DNA of 64,000 nucleotides from Chamaea fasciata (Eukaryota; Chordata; Aves; Passeriformes; Sylviidae). The stretch spans positions 17,365,679 to 17,429,678 of the forward strand of contig JARCOQ010000012.1 of NCBI GenBank assembly GCA_029207755.1. The letters run 5' to 3'. The position numbers and the translations under genes were made by a program. This document shows positions 38,301-51,164 of this stretch, in pieces; position 1 is the stretch's first letter; each line of letters opens with the position of its first letter. The notes under the pieces were generated by a model. The model saw only the letters and a list, made by a program, of their open reading frames with translations. It did no database searches and was not told the origin of the DNA.

Positions 38301-41300
38301 GGGTTGAATTAGAGTAATATTTGGAATATTTTCATTGTATATATAAAGTGATTTCATAAATGCCCTGTAAATTAAAGTGAGGGATTTCCCACTTGATGCT
38401 CTTCAAAGAAGAATTTATAAAATATTTTGCAGCAATTTCTCTTTGATAAATGCATCTAGATGATCCATAATCTAATAACAAGTCCCACAGATTTTCCTAC
38501 TATAATAACTGATAAACGTGGCCATGACTTTTTGTATCCAAACTCAAACTCTCTTTGCCGGATCCAAACTTGGACTTTCTTAGCTAGTACTCTTGTGTAT
38601 TAAAAAATGAATGTTCTCCTTATTTTTCCTCCTAATTTATACAGTGAAATTTTATATCTCTCTTTATTCACATCTGGACCTAGGAACAGATTTTGAATCA
38701 GGTATGGTAAAGCCATACATGAACTCCAGCAGTTCTGCTTTTTCTCCAATATTTATACCAAATTTTTTTTCCCAATCAAAGATATTAATCACTTTAAAAA
38801 TACCTGATGATTATCAGTGTTACTGCCTGTTTACACCTTCCAATCAATATTACTTCTCTCATGGTGCTAAATCTTAATTTGACCATCACTGCTGGTGTTG
38901 TAGCACAACTGACGTCATCCATTCAACTTGGGCATCAGGAAATTAACAGAGAATTAACTCGAAAAGTATTTGCAATCTGTAATCTATTCTGTGGGATTCC
39001 CTGGATGAATATCTGTACTTGATTGTGAATATAAAATTCTTTATTTTTTTTTTCCAAAATGGTCTCGCATTTCCAAAATGGTTGATTGTGTCTTTTAAAA
39101 AATTACCTTAAAGATTCTCATTAAATATCTTACGACAGTTTTATAAAAAATGTTTTTCCTCTCTTTAGCTGGCCATTTTTGCAGCTGAACAGTATCATTG
39201 CAAAAGTCATTGCAGTTTGCTAGACAAGGAACATCAGGGAAAGTTTAATCCTTTAGCAGACAGATAACTCGCTCCGCTCAATGGCTCCTCTGTCCTTTTG
39301 TCCTCTATAAAATAGCTGAGGATGTATATATACCCAGGATTTTTCTCATGCCCAGTTTTTCCAGTACATTTATTTTCACTGAGCTAGCACCAATGTCCAT
39401 TCCTATTGCAATTTCAGCCACTATTACCTGTCTCTGTTCAAGTCCCAAATATTCAAATCTATACACACTGAGTTTCAACAAAACTGTCCTGTGCAGTCCT
39501 TGTCCTCCTGGGCTCCTTCATGTGCTTTTTCCTTTTCATGGATAGCATGACAAAGCTAAACTCATGTCCACTGATGCAGCTCCAAAACAATAAACTTGAG
39601 TTAAATTTCTTTCCTTAATAGTGAACTTCTTAAGCCAAATTCTCCTGAGAAACAGCTCGTTCTGCTTTGGAGTCTATTTCTGTTCCATTGGAGGAGAAGG
39701 ATAAGCCTATTCTTAAACCAGTGCTCAGATAAGTTCTGACATATTTTACCCATCACTGATCAAGCACTTCATCTAATTAGCTCTGTAATGAACTCCTCAA
39801 TTGCAAAGCTACAGGTAAGCTGCCTTTTTTCTTTTTTCTTTTTTCTTTTTTTTTTTTAACTCCTCAGCAGGAAACCTTTGAAAAATTTACCTCACAAGTA
39901 ACAAAATTACTTTTTCCCCTCATTTCCTTTCTTTAGAGATGGGGGTGTCCTGGTGTGTCCAGATCCAGGTTTAGCTGGCCCCTCTGCCCTTCCACGAGCC
40001 CCTCTGTGTGCAGGATGATGGAGCTGTGTGTCTCAGCAGCCTCTCTCCACAAACAGGGGGCACACACGGAACAGGGGTTATAAATTACATTAAAGTGGGT
40101 AGGATAAACAGCAGTACTCTTTCCTTGCTGTTGAATGGGGCAGTGAAATGTTATGTGCCATCATTCAAAGCTGGCATTTTATGTGCCTCGTGTAGGGCTC
40201 AGCAAAGAACTTGATTCCTCAGCTCCCTCCATAATCACCTCTTTTTGGTGTGGCTTTATCCCAGCCCACAACAATGAGCAGGGATAAAAATTCCCAGCTC
40301 CACACTTCAGTGGAAGCCCATTAAATTGGAGCACACAAGTCAGGCTTTACCAGTTCATGCAAATCATGTCTTGCAAAGCAGACCTGGCTTTCCCAAGGAG
40401 AGTTAGGTGGGCTGGGTGTTGGAGGAGCTGCCAGGAGCCATCCCCTGCCCTGCCTGGGGGGCTCTGGGTGGCTGGGTCACACCTCTGGCTCTGCACACCT
40501 ACCCTGGCTGACACACACAGGCAGCAGCTCCTCTGCAGAGCTCTGGCTGTCAATTCATTTCTAATAAGAAAATAAGTAATTGTGAGCATCTCCAGCTTCT
40601 AGGAAAGTTGAGGAGGACTCAGAAATCTGGAGGAGCAGTCCATTTAAAATTCTAAACATGAGTTTTGGAGTCTGACTTCTGACTCTTTTTTAAATACAAT
40701 ATTTTTTAGACTACTGAAAACCCTGCCCAAGCCAGCAGGCTGGAGGAATATTATTTAGTTGATTAATACCATGGCACAGTGCAGAAAGCCAGTCCAAGGC
40801 AGCTATAAAGCGCACGACCTGCTTAACAAGGAGCCACAGGCAAGCTTTGAGCACAAATCCCCTAATCCTATTGATCCTGCTTCTGGAGAAAGGGAATCTC
40901 TTGTGTGCCACAGATGGGTGACAATATCCAGTAAGTGCCCACGGCAGGCAGGATGTGCTTCAGGGAACTTCATCACAGAACCTTCTTCATTACTTCAAAA
41001 ATCACTTCTGTCAGTACTGCAGCCACATCCTCCCTGACTGCTGCTCTTTGAGATGCTGTCAATCTTCCCATGTGGTCTTGTAAACCAAATAAATTCCAGC
41101 TCATTTAAAGGTGTTATTATCTCTGCTGATAACGTTACCCCATTCAGGAGCAGCAGAAATAGGAAAATAAAACTTATTTCAATCCTTTTGTTTGCCAGTC
41201 TCTCAGGCTCCCAACACAAAAGCATAAGGTTTCAGCCTTGAACTGTAGTGTGTGTTTAAACATATTCTCACCGACATAAGTCTGATCTTAGCATTCAACA

Positions 41301-42756
41301 AGGAGTATAATTCTATTATAAATTTTTTAAAGAGTTTTTTTTGTTGGTTTGTTTGTTTTTTATAGATGCAATGATCTTTAAAAGCAGGCACTTCATTCAT
41401 GCAGATTATCTGACATGCTAGAACAACTTGTTTGGTTTCTTTTTTTTTTTTGTAGATTTTTCCACCTGGATTTACACGTTCCCCAAAAGAATGCAAATTA
41501 TCCTCCCTAAAGTGATTGTTATTACTCATGTTAGAGATTAGTATTGTTTTACATACTTTGATATATCACTCAAACCACAAAGTCATTAAAAAAATTATTG
41601 TTGATTCTGACTTGATTAAAAGTGTGTTCAAAAACATCTCCCTTTGTGAGAAGAGTTGTATCAAAAGCTTTTATCCACCTGTATGTACTACTGTTTTTAT
41701 TTGTCAGAACTAAAGCATTAAAAATGCTTATTGAAAAGGAGGCTGAAATTACTGTACTGATGGCAATTTCAATTTTTATTCTGATTCAATTGGTAAGGTA
41801 TCAGCAATAATCAAAATTCCTAAGCGGCTGTTTCAGAAAAGAAGAGTTTTAGTTTATGGAGGAATCCAGGGAAGAGATTGTAAGTATATTCTGGCCTTTG
41901 AATAATAACAATTACCTTGTGTTGTCATAACACCATGGAAGCAAGAAAATTTGATTTTGAAAATCATAAAATATCATTAGTTTTCTAACTCTCTGGGAAA
42001 ATAATCTCCCCTGTGTTTTACAGTCTGAATTTTTTGTGTGAAAGTCAAGCTGGGGCTAAAAAATAAAATAAAATAAACCCTCTGACCTTTCATGTCTATC
42101 TTGACAATGAGCACACACACCTCCCAAAAATAAGTTTAGAAAATGTACTAATGATGAGGTATTTGTTCTGCCATATATACAGTGAGTAATTATTTGAATA
42201 TCCAGCAAAGAAATTGAGCAATTAATTATTCCTACTTACTGTCCTGGAAAGAACAGAGAATCATAAAAAATATGGAAAGGAAAAATGTGAGATGAGGATT
42301 CATCTGTTTCTTGACTCAAGGCTCAATCAATGAGTGTCAGGCAACAATATAAAATATGACTAAAACTGCACAATGAGAATTATTGTTCTTCTTGTTGGTG
42401 CTTGTCCTTTTTTACCTTGCATTAATTTTCCCTGTAATTAAATATAAAATGCAGAAAAATGTTCTGCTTGATACAGTGGAATGAGGAAAGTTCAGCTGCA
42501 GGAATGGCAGAGAAATGGCTGCAAAAGGAAGGTGTTGTAGGTATGCGTTTTGCACACTGAGAGAAACAGATGGGTCCACAAGCAGATGTCTCACATGAAG
42601 CAGAGATTGTGGGAAACCAGGCTGCAGGAACATCATCCTGTTCCAGAAGATGGAAGATTATAGAAGAAACAGAAATCTTCTATGAGACCTTGCTATTCTT
42701 GGTGTATGTGGGTATAGTGTGTATATGCATGTATATAACATCAATAAGTAACGTCA
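35309..42756. other. Long repeat-poor non-coding stretch
   Basis: About 7.4 kb of AT-rich DNA with no CR1 or LTR that I recognise. Low-complexity patches include TTAATTAA-type repeats at 36410-36440, a pyrimidine tract at 39822-39860 and an AAATA patch near 42060. A minus-strand 87-codon frame at 37878-38141 looks somewhat protein-like (lysine-rich) but has no recognisable family or splice context. A GC-richer patch at 40390-40550 is unexplained. Confidence 0.5.
39822..39860 (+). repeat. Pyrimidine (CTTTTTT)n tract
   Basis: Several units of C followed by five or more T, ending in a T run. On the minus strand this is an A-rich purine tract. Simple repeat with no element body beside it. Confidence 0.85.
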
Positions 42757-43060
42757 AAGAATTATAGCTCACAAAACCCTTTAGGTTGGAGAAGACCTCT
42801 GCGGTGGTCAAGTCCAAGTGCTCCCCAAGTGCCCCCAAGTGCCACACCTACACGCCTTAGAATCCCTCCAGGGACTCCAACACTTCCCCGGGCAGCCTGT
42901 GCCAGTCCTTGACAACTCTTCTGGTGAAGAAGTTTTCCCAGATATCCAAACTCGAACTTCCTGGCCAGCCTGAGACCATTTCCTCTTGTCCTAGCATTTG
43001 TTCTTTGGGAGGAGAGCCTGCCCCCACTTGGCTACCACCTCCTGGCAGGGACTTCTATCA
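42757..43060 (-). mobile_element. CR1 LINE 3' part, minus strand, older type
   Basis: Reverse-complement CR1 of the type whose tail reads TTTAGGTTGGAGAAGACCTC at its left end. Recognisable blocks include CAAGTGCCACACCTACACG, CTCCAGGGACTCCAACACTT, CCCGGGCAGCCTGTGCCAGT, GTGAAGAAGTTTTCCCAGAT and ACCATTTCCTCTTGTCCTAG. The terminal octamer at the left is lost or worn. Several point differences spread across the element suggest age. Confidence 0.88.
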
Positions 43061-43436
43061 TCTTCCACTGGAAGCTCTGATTTGCAGGAGTTGGATGTGC
43101 AGACACAAAATCCAATCAGCCATTTCAGCCTCAGTGAAAAGGCACCAGCAGCTTGGCTCAGTGAATCCCACAGAATCCCAACATTCACCAACAATGGTAA
43201 TAAATAAAAGTTGCTGCTTGGAAGACAGAAGTCCAAAATGCAAAAACAATGAATCAAGAATGCTCAACAGCAGAAGAGAGCTGAACAGCTTGGAGATACC
43301 TTTGCCACCGTTTTAATTTTGCACATTAATTAAATATAGAGCCTTTTTTTTTCTACATTTCTTTATTACTATATTTCTCCTGTAATTATCCTGCTGATTA
43401 CTTCAGTGTGTCATACTGGATTGCAACACCCTTGAA
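43061..43436. other. Short non-coding stretch between CR1 copies
   Basis: No coding or repeat signature recognised. It separates two CR1 insertions. Confidence 0.5.
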
Positions 43437-43490
43437 TCACAGGACCATAGAATCATTAAGGTTGGAAAAGACCTCTAAAGTCATAGAGTT
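43437..43490 (-). mobile_element. CR1 3'-end fragment, minus strand
   Basis: Worn octamers TCACAGGACCATAGAATCAT followed by TAAGGTTGGAAAAGACCTC, the standard reverse-complement CR1 end. It stops after about 54 bases. A plus-strand CR1 end follows within 30 bases, so the two form a head-to-head pair whose ends are mutually complementary. Confidence 0.85.
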
Positions 43491-43512
43491 ACCATCAATA
43501 ATGGATGACTTT

Positions 43513-43586
43513 CACTGCCCATGGCAGAGGGTTGGAACTAGATGATCTTTAAGGTCTTTTCCAACCCAAACCATCCTGAGATTGTG
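43513..43586 (+). mobile_element. CR1 3'-end fragment, plus strand
   Basis: Blocks CACTGCCCATGGCAGAGGGT, GGAACTAGATGATCTTTAAGG and CTTTTCCAACCCAAACC, with a worn octamer CATCCTGAGATTGTGC. It pairs with the opposite fragment at 43437-43490: 43552-43566 is the exact reverse complement of 43460-43474. Confidence 0.85.
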
Positions 43587-43960
43587 CAAATTACACCAGA
43601 AGATACACTGCAAATAGAAATGAAACCTTGCAAGACATTAAAGTTTGACATTTAAGGGGCATTCTAATAAAGTTTGAATACAAGGGTGATTCTAGAGATT
43701 TATTCAAAAAGGTCATGAAAAACAGCCATAGGTTTGCTTGGAAGTTTGGATGAAAACTCGCAGCTTTATTTTTGCACTGTTCACACACTCTAATGACCAC
43801 TTAGGAAATTTGGCTGTGGCACTGAAGCTGCTGTCAGGGCCTTGGAAGAGTTCAACAAAAACTCCAGTGCCTAAAGAATGTTATTTGTTTAACATCCTGT
43901 TGGAAAAGCAGCACCTTCACTGCCCTTTAATGCCAGGGTGAGACTGTCTTCAGACTTAGA

Positions 43961-44180
43961 AATCACTGAATCTCAGGCTGGTTTGGGTTTGAAGGGACCT
44001 GAAAGATCATCTTATTCCATCACCCTGCCATGGGCAGGGACACCTCCCACTGTCCCAGGCTGCTCCAAGCCCCAGTGTCCAACCTGGTCTTGGACACTTC
44101 CAGGGATCCTGGGGCAGCCACAGCTTCTCCGGGCACCCTGTGCCAGGGCCTGCCCACCCTGCCAGGGAAGAATCCATCCC
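43961..44180 (-). mobile_element. CR1 LINE, short, minus strand
   Basis: Left end AATCACTGAATCTCAGG (worn octamers), then GGTTTGGGTTTGAAGGGACC, CCATGGGCAGGGACACCTCC, GGACACTTCCAGGGATCCTGG and CCCACCCTGCCAGGGAAGAAT. The body stops abruptly at about 44180 in the sequence that other copies continue as the GGAACAATTCCTG block, so it is 5'-truncated at about 220 bases. Confidence 0.93.
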
Positions 44181-47100
44181 CTCATTTTGCAGTGCTTTGG
44201 TTGCATTTTGTTGGGTTTTTTCTCTTGTTCCCAGACTGTCCCAGAGGATCAGCCTTTTCTATACACATTTAGAGGCTCTTTGGAAGCTGTTCATTGGACC
44301 TGAGGCTGGATTCTGACTACACACTAATAACTTCTGTATCAGCACTGAACTGCTTTTGAAAACTCTATTTGTGAGTCCCTTATACTAAACCCAAAGCAAC
44401 CATACTAAGGTAAAGGAAACAAAATGGAAAATGCATGGATTCCAGGTTTCTTTTCATTTTCCCTTCTATTTCATTGTCAAAGGATCACTCCCTTACTTAG
44501 TCTTTCTAAAGTAAGCTTCACTGTGAGAGTGAAATTTCCAGAGGAGTTATAAACTCCTGAAAAATGGAGTTTATAACAGAAATGTTGACAGTTGGCTCCT
44601 AAGAGTAGAAAAGTTACCAAGCACTGCTGTAATATAGTAGTCTCTAACTACTGTAATTCTGGTGAAAAGTTACTGTAATGTGACTCCCTATCTATACCAG
44701 GCCACACCATTTCTCTTCTTTATGGTCCTCATTATGGTCAGGAAAATACATGTCCCCCCAGAGAGAGCTGCCAAAAGAGGTTCTAAGCGCTTGTAAGCTG
44801 TGTTTCCTTTCCATCAGTGCCTGAATATGAGGTTAGGAGATCTAATGTGATTACTGTAATGAGAAACACTATCAATCCTCCTCAGAAAATGAACACTTAG
44901 GTGTGGGACAGAATTCTAACAGAAGTTAATCTATGGTGCCTTTTCCCTTGAAGGATTCCTAGGTGTTTTAATGAAGCTGGGCGACACTCACTCATCCCAA
45001 AAGTCACAGCTACCTGCAGGATGGACAAAGATCCTTTTTCCATCTTCAGTGCTGCAACTCTCTCCATGCTCACAGGGGAGAAGGCAAACAGAAAGCAGGT
45101 TCTCAGCTGAACACAGAGAACACATCCCTAAAATTAACTACCAAGTGGGAGGCACAACAGTTTTGCATCAAATGGTCTCCAGATACTTCTTATAGGTACA
45201 TCAAATAATTTTTTTACAGTGAGCCAACTGCATATTCACTTTTATTAGAAAACAGAATTTCTGGTGTTTGTGCTGTTACTCTTTTCTGGTACAGCACCAC
45301 AACCACACAATGCCTCTGTTCTAACTGTGCAGTTGCTTTTGATGTTTTTATTTTATGCTGGGGAGGAGTGAAAGAATGAAAAATTAAATTACAAAATTAA
45401 ATTCTTTTGAAAAAATTAAAAGTAAAAATATTGTTATATTAATGTTTCAAATACCATTAGGCATTCTCTCTTCACACCTGCATTTTTCTAGTATTAAATC
45501 AGAGATTTTTGATGTAATGTTTGTGTTCATGAATACTGCGTGTTTATGTGTGTTAGAGGGAGAGAGAATTTATGCACATAAACTGTCATTTCAAGGTCAG
45601 ATTGTGAAATGCAATTGCTATTAATGACAGTAAACAACAGAGGTGGATAAATATGGGTAGCTTTTAGCAGATGAGCAGCTTAGACCATTGCTTAATATTT
45701 TTTAGAACAGACAAAAGTTTTTTTTTTTGATATGCACTGGAAAACAGTAGCAAAGGCAGAGCAAAGTCAAAGCTATAATCAGAATGTACTGTGATTAAAA
45801 AAAGAATAAATCAGATGGATACAGGAGATTATGACCATCTGTATATTTTTGCCTCACACATCACTCCCACACTGGCTTGAGGCCCCCAAAAAATTTCCTT
45901 CCCAACATATTTGCCTCAGAACACATCCCATGACAGCCTGGTGGGGTGACTTCCATTCCACAAAACATGCAGCTCCGAGGAGGCTGATCAATAGTAATCG
46001 CCAGTCAAAAAAGGAATTACCAGAGGGAGGTGGAAGGTGCCTTTCACCCACAGCACATCACCTTGAAAAATCCCCTTCTGCACCAGAGGAAGCTTTCCTA
46101 CAGTTCCCTGACAGTCCACCTGTAACTCACTGCTCTGGCCTGGTCCAACACAGCTGATAAAACCTGGCCAGTCCTCAGACCTTCCTATCCACCCCAGAAC
46201 CTGATAAATTGCTGTACAATTCAGAGTGAGATGTAAGTACAATGTTAATTGTATTGGTGCAGGACATTCCTTGGTTTTCCTTTTGGCTGAGAATAAATTT
46301 TAGCCCATATTAAAGCAAAGACAACTGTTTATTTTCTTGTGTCTACCTCTAAAGACAGAGTGAAAAGTGACCTAACGCTGTCTTTCCATCCACTTGATGG
46401 TGCTGTTCCCAAAATACAAATGACATTGTGAGCATGAGTATATGAAATCCACTACTTTACTCCTAGAAAATATGGTGAATAACACATCATTTTTCTCCGA
46501 GTCTGCTTTAGATACAAAAGCTACATCATTCTGGCATTCTGGCATTCCCTGTATTCTCAATTAAGTGCAGCAGTTTTTATCCCCCCTCCTAATGACCAAA
46601 TCTTTTAATCTTTCCTTAAATTGCAAAGCAATGTGACACAGCCAGTGAGGTCACTTGCCTAATTAGGATGAGTCATCTAACAGAGTTTGTCAGATCAGCA
46701 TTTTGAAGGCAGGATTTGAATTTTTGCCAGAAAAGGAAGGACTCTGCAGATTCCACACTCTGATCTTCGACAACTCAAAACTTTGAGAATTGTCCCGTTC
46801 CCCCTCTTCTTCCTCCTCCTCCTCCAGGGGATTAAACTACAAATATTGAGATTATGTCTGCATTTGGGGGAGCATCAGTGGCCAGCTAAAAGTACTAAAG
46901 ATATAGGCTAAATAGTGTCAGGAGGGCACAGCAGTGGTACAGGCAAATAGATTATCTAAGTAGGATGTATTATGCAGCTGAATCAGGGGGCTTATGGTGG
47001 AAACCATAAACCCCACTTAATGAGCCAGAATTAATGCAGGGTAATGTACACATGCACAGCATAATGGGATCTTGCAGAGATTAAAAAAAAAAAATTAACA

Positions 47101-48402
47101 ATTTTTGTGATTCCAAGAAACAGAATTAACTTCCCATAGACTTTTCTATAGCAAGAAGAAAACAATCAAGTACTTAAACTACTGAGAACTTGGAATGAAG
47201 GCCCACATAAAGAGCCGTTGTTTTGAAATAAAACCATGCAAAAATATTTTTAGATCTTGGGTACTTTACATTTATCAATAAATATTTTATGAAGTTTCAT
47301 CAGAGAAATTATTTAAACATTGGATAAGCCTGAATAATTAGTCTGCAGCATATATCACGAATAAAACAGATTACTTGGGGGAAAAAAAACCAAAAACAAG
47401 TGTAAAAATGCCAGGCTAGCCTAAGACACAAAATGAGAACCTGAGAGGAGGCACTGAAATGGCATTAACCTTGATTAAGGTTACTGCCTAAAACTGATTG
47501 TCAACACAGGATCTTTCAATGCATTACCCTTATTCCTGTTCTTATAGTTCATCTTAATCTGAATGGAATTTTAATGGACTTTTAAAAAACACATTAATAA
47601 TTACATGGAAAAAGAAAGTGTCAGAATCAGATATAAATTCTTCACATGGTAATTTTCTCTTCATTTCATTGTCCCCTCTGCAGTGGCTTTATTCCATTAA
47701 AGCAGGCCTTGTCCATAACTGTCAAGCTCTGTACAACAATTTCAGGCAGAGTTTTTTGGGTCACTCAGCTTTGACCATCTTGGATCTTGTTGTTTTGTGT
47801 GAAGGCTGGGCTCTGACAGGCTGACATGATTGCTGCTGCTTTTTCCTCTGCCTTTTTCGAGCTCATCTGCACGAGGCAGAACTTGGAGCCCCTGCTCTGA
47901 TACCAGCAGCCTGACACACCCTGTCCTGTTGTAGTCTGATCACCCTCCCTGCCAGGCTCAGGGGATCAGTGAAGGCATGAACTTGGCAGTGTCGGCTCAG
48001 GGTTATGGAAGACAAAACATCTAGGGACCTGTTCCTTCTCTTCCAACACTCCTGGGTGCTCTTCTGCAACCCAGGAGCCCTTGGCTCTTCAGCCTGGGTG
48101 CAGAACTGGTGCATCTAAGTGCTTTAGAGTGCAAAGGAGTAACTCTGTAGAGGGACACAAAGCTCAATTTTAACTGTGCTCTAAATCTGCCCAGCAATCC
48201 CCAGGTACAACCCTGTGTGCTCAGGGCTTCATGTAACTGCCCCACTGGTTTGGTTTCAATCACAACAGCTCTGCCAAAACCCATCTCTGCCTCTGCCAAG
48301 CACCACGGGAGCACTCACAGAGAGGACACACTGGGTTCCTTGCAGCTGTACTCCTACACTGCATTAGATGCAACCACTAGTGAATATTTAGTCCATGGGA
48401 CT
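44181..48402. other. Unique non-coding stretch
   Basis: No CR1, LTR or exon recognised. A perfect hairpin (listed separately) lies near the start. GC-richer parts at 45840-46200 and 47840-48330 hold short overlapping frames only. Confidence 0.5.
44546..44577. repeat. Perfect 12-bp hairpin, 8-nt loop
   Basis: GTTATAAACTCC (44546-44557) and its exact reverse complement GGAGTTTATAAC (44566-44577) flank the loop TGAAAAAT. There is no T-tract or other mark of a bacterial-type terminator, and none would be expected here. It could form a small cruciform or a transcript hairpin. Confidence 0.9.
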
Positions 48403-49052
48403 TGTTGTGGTTTGGAACGACAGGTGTCTGCTAAGGAAAGCAGGAGCATCCCTTGAAGGTGTAAATCCCCTCCCCCCAAATTATCATAATTTTGAAATTA
48501 AGGGGCTCTCAGGCAAAGATATGGGAATAGGAATAACAGTTCTTTACTAGGAGAATTAAAATAAAAATATAGTAGTACAAAAAAAGCAAACAAGCAAAAA
48601 AAGAAAACACTGGCAGAGTCAGAATACAACCTGACACCCTGTTGGTCAGGCTGTTGGTGTCACTCCAGTCAAGTCCTCCCGGAGTGACAGATGTGGTTCT
48701 GTTGGAGCAATGATGCTGTAGGAGGGTGCAGTTTTCCTCTGAAGGTCCAGTGGTGGTGAGATGGGTCTGCTCTTCCTCTGGGAATCCAGTGCAAACAGGC
48801 TGTGCTGGTGTTCTGACTCTCAGGTTTTATCCAGGTAGGAATGCTGGGCTCCTCCCCCTGGGTGGAGCATCTCCCCATGGGATGATGTAATTGTATCAGC
48901 CATGCAGTGAGCCTCGATGGCCCATGAACAGCAGATATTCCCTGGAGGGAGGATGGGTCCTGGAGGAGATAAAGAACACTGCCCCAGCTGGTTTTAACAG
49001 CTGGTAACAGAATACATCCTGCTGGTTACATCCTGCATTGCAACCTAAGACA
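48403..49052 (-). mobile_element. Solo LTR of an endogenous retrovirus, 650 bp
   Basis: Read on the minus strand it opens TGTCTTAGGTTGCAATGC and closes TTGGTTTGGAACGACA-like into CCACAACA, giving TG...CA ends. Promoter-like GGATAAAACC lies at about 48822-48831 (minus). AGTAAAG, a weak polyadenylation signal, lies near 48540-48550. Flanks are GGACT on the left and GGACC on the right, a five-base duplication with one difference. No gag, pol or env frames adjoin it, so it is a recombined solo LTR. The sequence resembles an LTR family common in passerines, by recall. Non-coding. Confidence 0.85.
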
Positions 49053-51164
49053 GGACCGAATGAAAACTGGTCTGAAACAAGGCTTGAATTTTCCCTAATG
49101 TGGGTAAGCTCTTAGCACCAACAATTTGGCCTTTCAGACGTGGTCTTGTGTCTTATACCACTTGACAGGAGGTATAGAAAACGTGTGGCTACTGCTGTGC
49201 ATCAGAAAGGGAAAGAAAATCTGCAAGCAGAAGAAAAAGTATAGAAAAAATAAAAGGATCGTAGTAAAAGATATACTGTTATGTTACATCAAAATAATAT
49301 TCAAGCAATGGACACAGGGAAAAAAGATAAGAAATAAATTACTGAATATTTTTTAACATAACAGTCAAGGACTTTAACACTTGTAGATGAATGACTTACA
49401 TGAGTAGGATCATCTATGACTCTGAAACTCTATTAACTTTTAGAAACATGCAAAACATTGATAGTTTAATGTTTCAGCAACCACACAGCTGCTGCACAGA
49501 AACTGCCCATGAGCTTCCTGACAGCTAAAAAATGGCAAAGGTTTTTTTACAGACCTAGAACTGTAACTGTTTTTTTCTTGTTGTTTAGTTGTAGTTCGCT
49601 ACTACCTGGAGACCATAGAAAAGAAGATACAAGACTATTTTAGAAGCACCACACAACCCGCATGCCACAGGGTGTTCAATGGCAGAGAGATCCAGGTCAT
49701 CTCATTGCAAATCCCAAATCTGAATTCACATGGGGCTCTGGGACTGATGGGCCACAGACATGTCCTAAATGGAAAAGTAGGATATATTAGTCAGTCTGCA
49801 TTTCATCATTGTTCTTCTCAGAGAGAAGGTGCAGCTGTGTTAAACTGTCACAAATTTTAATCATAAAGCTTGTTGAGAAGGATGCCATTGGATCCAGAAC
49901 AGAAAATCATTGGTAACTAGATGGTGAAAATGATACTTTTTATAATACAAGCAAGGAAAAATGATGGCTTTGTTATTCAACAAATATTGCATTCCAGGAC
50001 TGATATAATCTAGTTTTATATTTACACTGCAAACCCCACAGGCCACTTCAAAAGAGGCCCAAGCACAACTCTTGCACTGCTCATCAGTTTTGCACCAGCA
50101 GGTGGGAAAGCAGGAATTCCAAACAAGATTCCCCATTGGAAAGATCTGTGTTGAAGTCAAGTTAGAACAAAAGGACAGTGTTGCAGTAAGGAAGAATTGT
50201 TCTATTTCTGCCTCCAGAATTTTCACCTGGGTGTGCCTTTGCTGTAAATGTTTGCAGCACAGGAGTACCACAGATGCTGTAGGCTTGCCAGTTGTTGATA
50301 AAAAGGAAGAACAGGACCGAGGACATGCTAATTGTAGTACTAGGGAAGAAATCAAGCAGTGAAAAAATTGGGTTTGACTTTGTGATGAATAGTGAAGCCT
50401 TAAACACTGGCAGGATTACAAAAATAGTACAGCAAATTGGGCATATTATTACAAAACATAAGGCTTTCTCTGTACAGCTAACTGATGGTATGTGACTTTC
50501 TTTTGTGAACAGAGTGTAAAAGCTATTAGAAAAAAAAAAAATGAAAGAAAGAAGCAGTTTGAAAACAGCCAGAAAGGAAAAAAAAAGGCTATAACCTTGT
50601 TTTTGCAACTAGTCCTTCTAGAAACATTTTTAACATCTGTAACACATGGACATAACTTTTTTTTTTTTAATTGTGCTATTCTACCAAAAAACTCATACTT
50701 TTACTAATAAATTTCACAAAAACCTAAACATCATTTTATTCCTTTTTTAGCCCTGAAAACAGGACATAAGCAGAATAGTCACTTTGCTGGTCCTCCTCAC
50801 AAAAAATTATTTAATCCATTTTTTTTCCTTAATCTTAAATGAAAGGAAGAGAATTAGTTCTTAACTTACACAAAGTCTGAAGAAATACTGTAATCAAGAA
50901 ATTTGGTCTTGTTTTTCTCTCAGAAATCTTTGAATAGAGCATAGATTTAAACTTTAAAGCATCTTGATGACATACTTAACATAAGTATTTGGTTTGTGGC
51001 TTGTTAGTCTTGTTTTGGCTTTAGAACTTTGAGATGTAATACTTAGATGTGATTATCTGTTACCTCTGGCCTACAGGAAAACACAGTGGCTGAAGCAGTG
51101 AAAATTAAGCTGCATGCAGTAAGAGCAAGAAGCAGATCCCAAATTCATAACAAATTTGTATTGT
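49053..51164. other. Unique AT-rich non-coding stretch
   Basis: No repeat recognised. Open frames here (for example 97 codons open at 49567-49857 plus, and 68 codons at 50292-50495 plus) are short and lack a recognisable family, though 49585-49870 is somewhat protein-like. Confidence 0.45.

Noticed and set aside
46630..46740. Possible MIR fragment (GGTCACTTGCCT ... GGATTTGAA)
   Set aside because: Only scattered short matches with wrong spacing. Too weak to list.
49567..49860. 97-codon open frame, somewhat protein-like
   Set aside because: No recognised family, and the upstream T-rich/AG site alone is not enough to call an exon.
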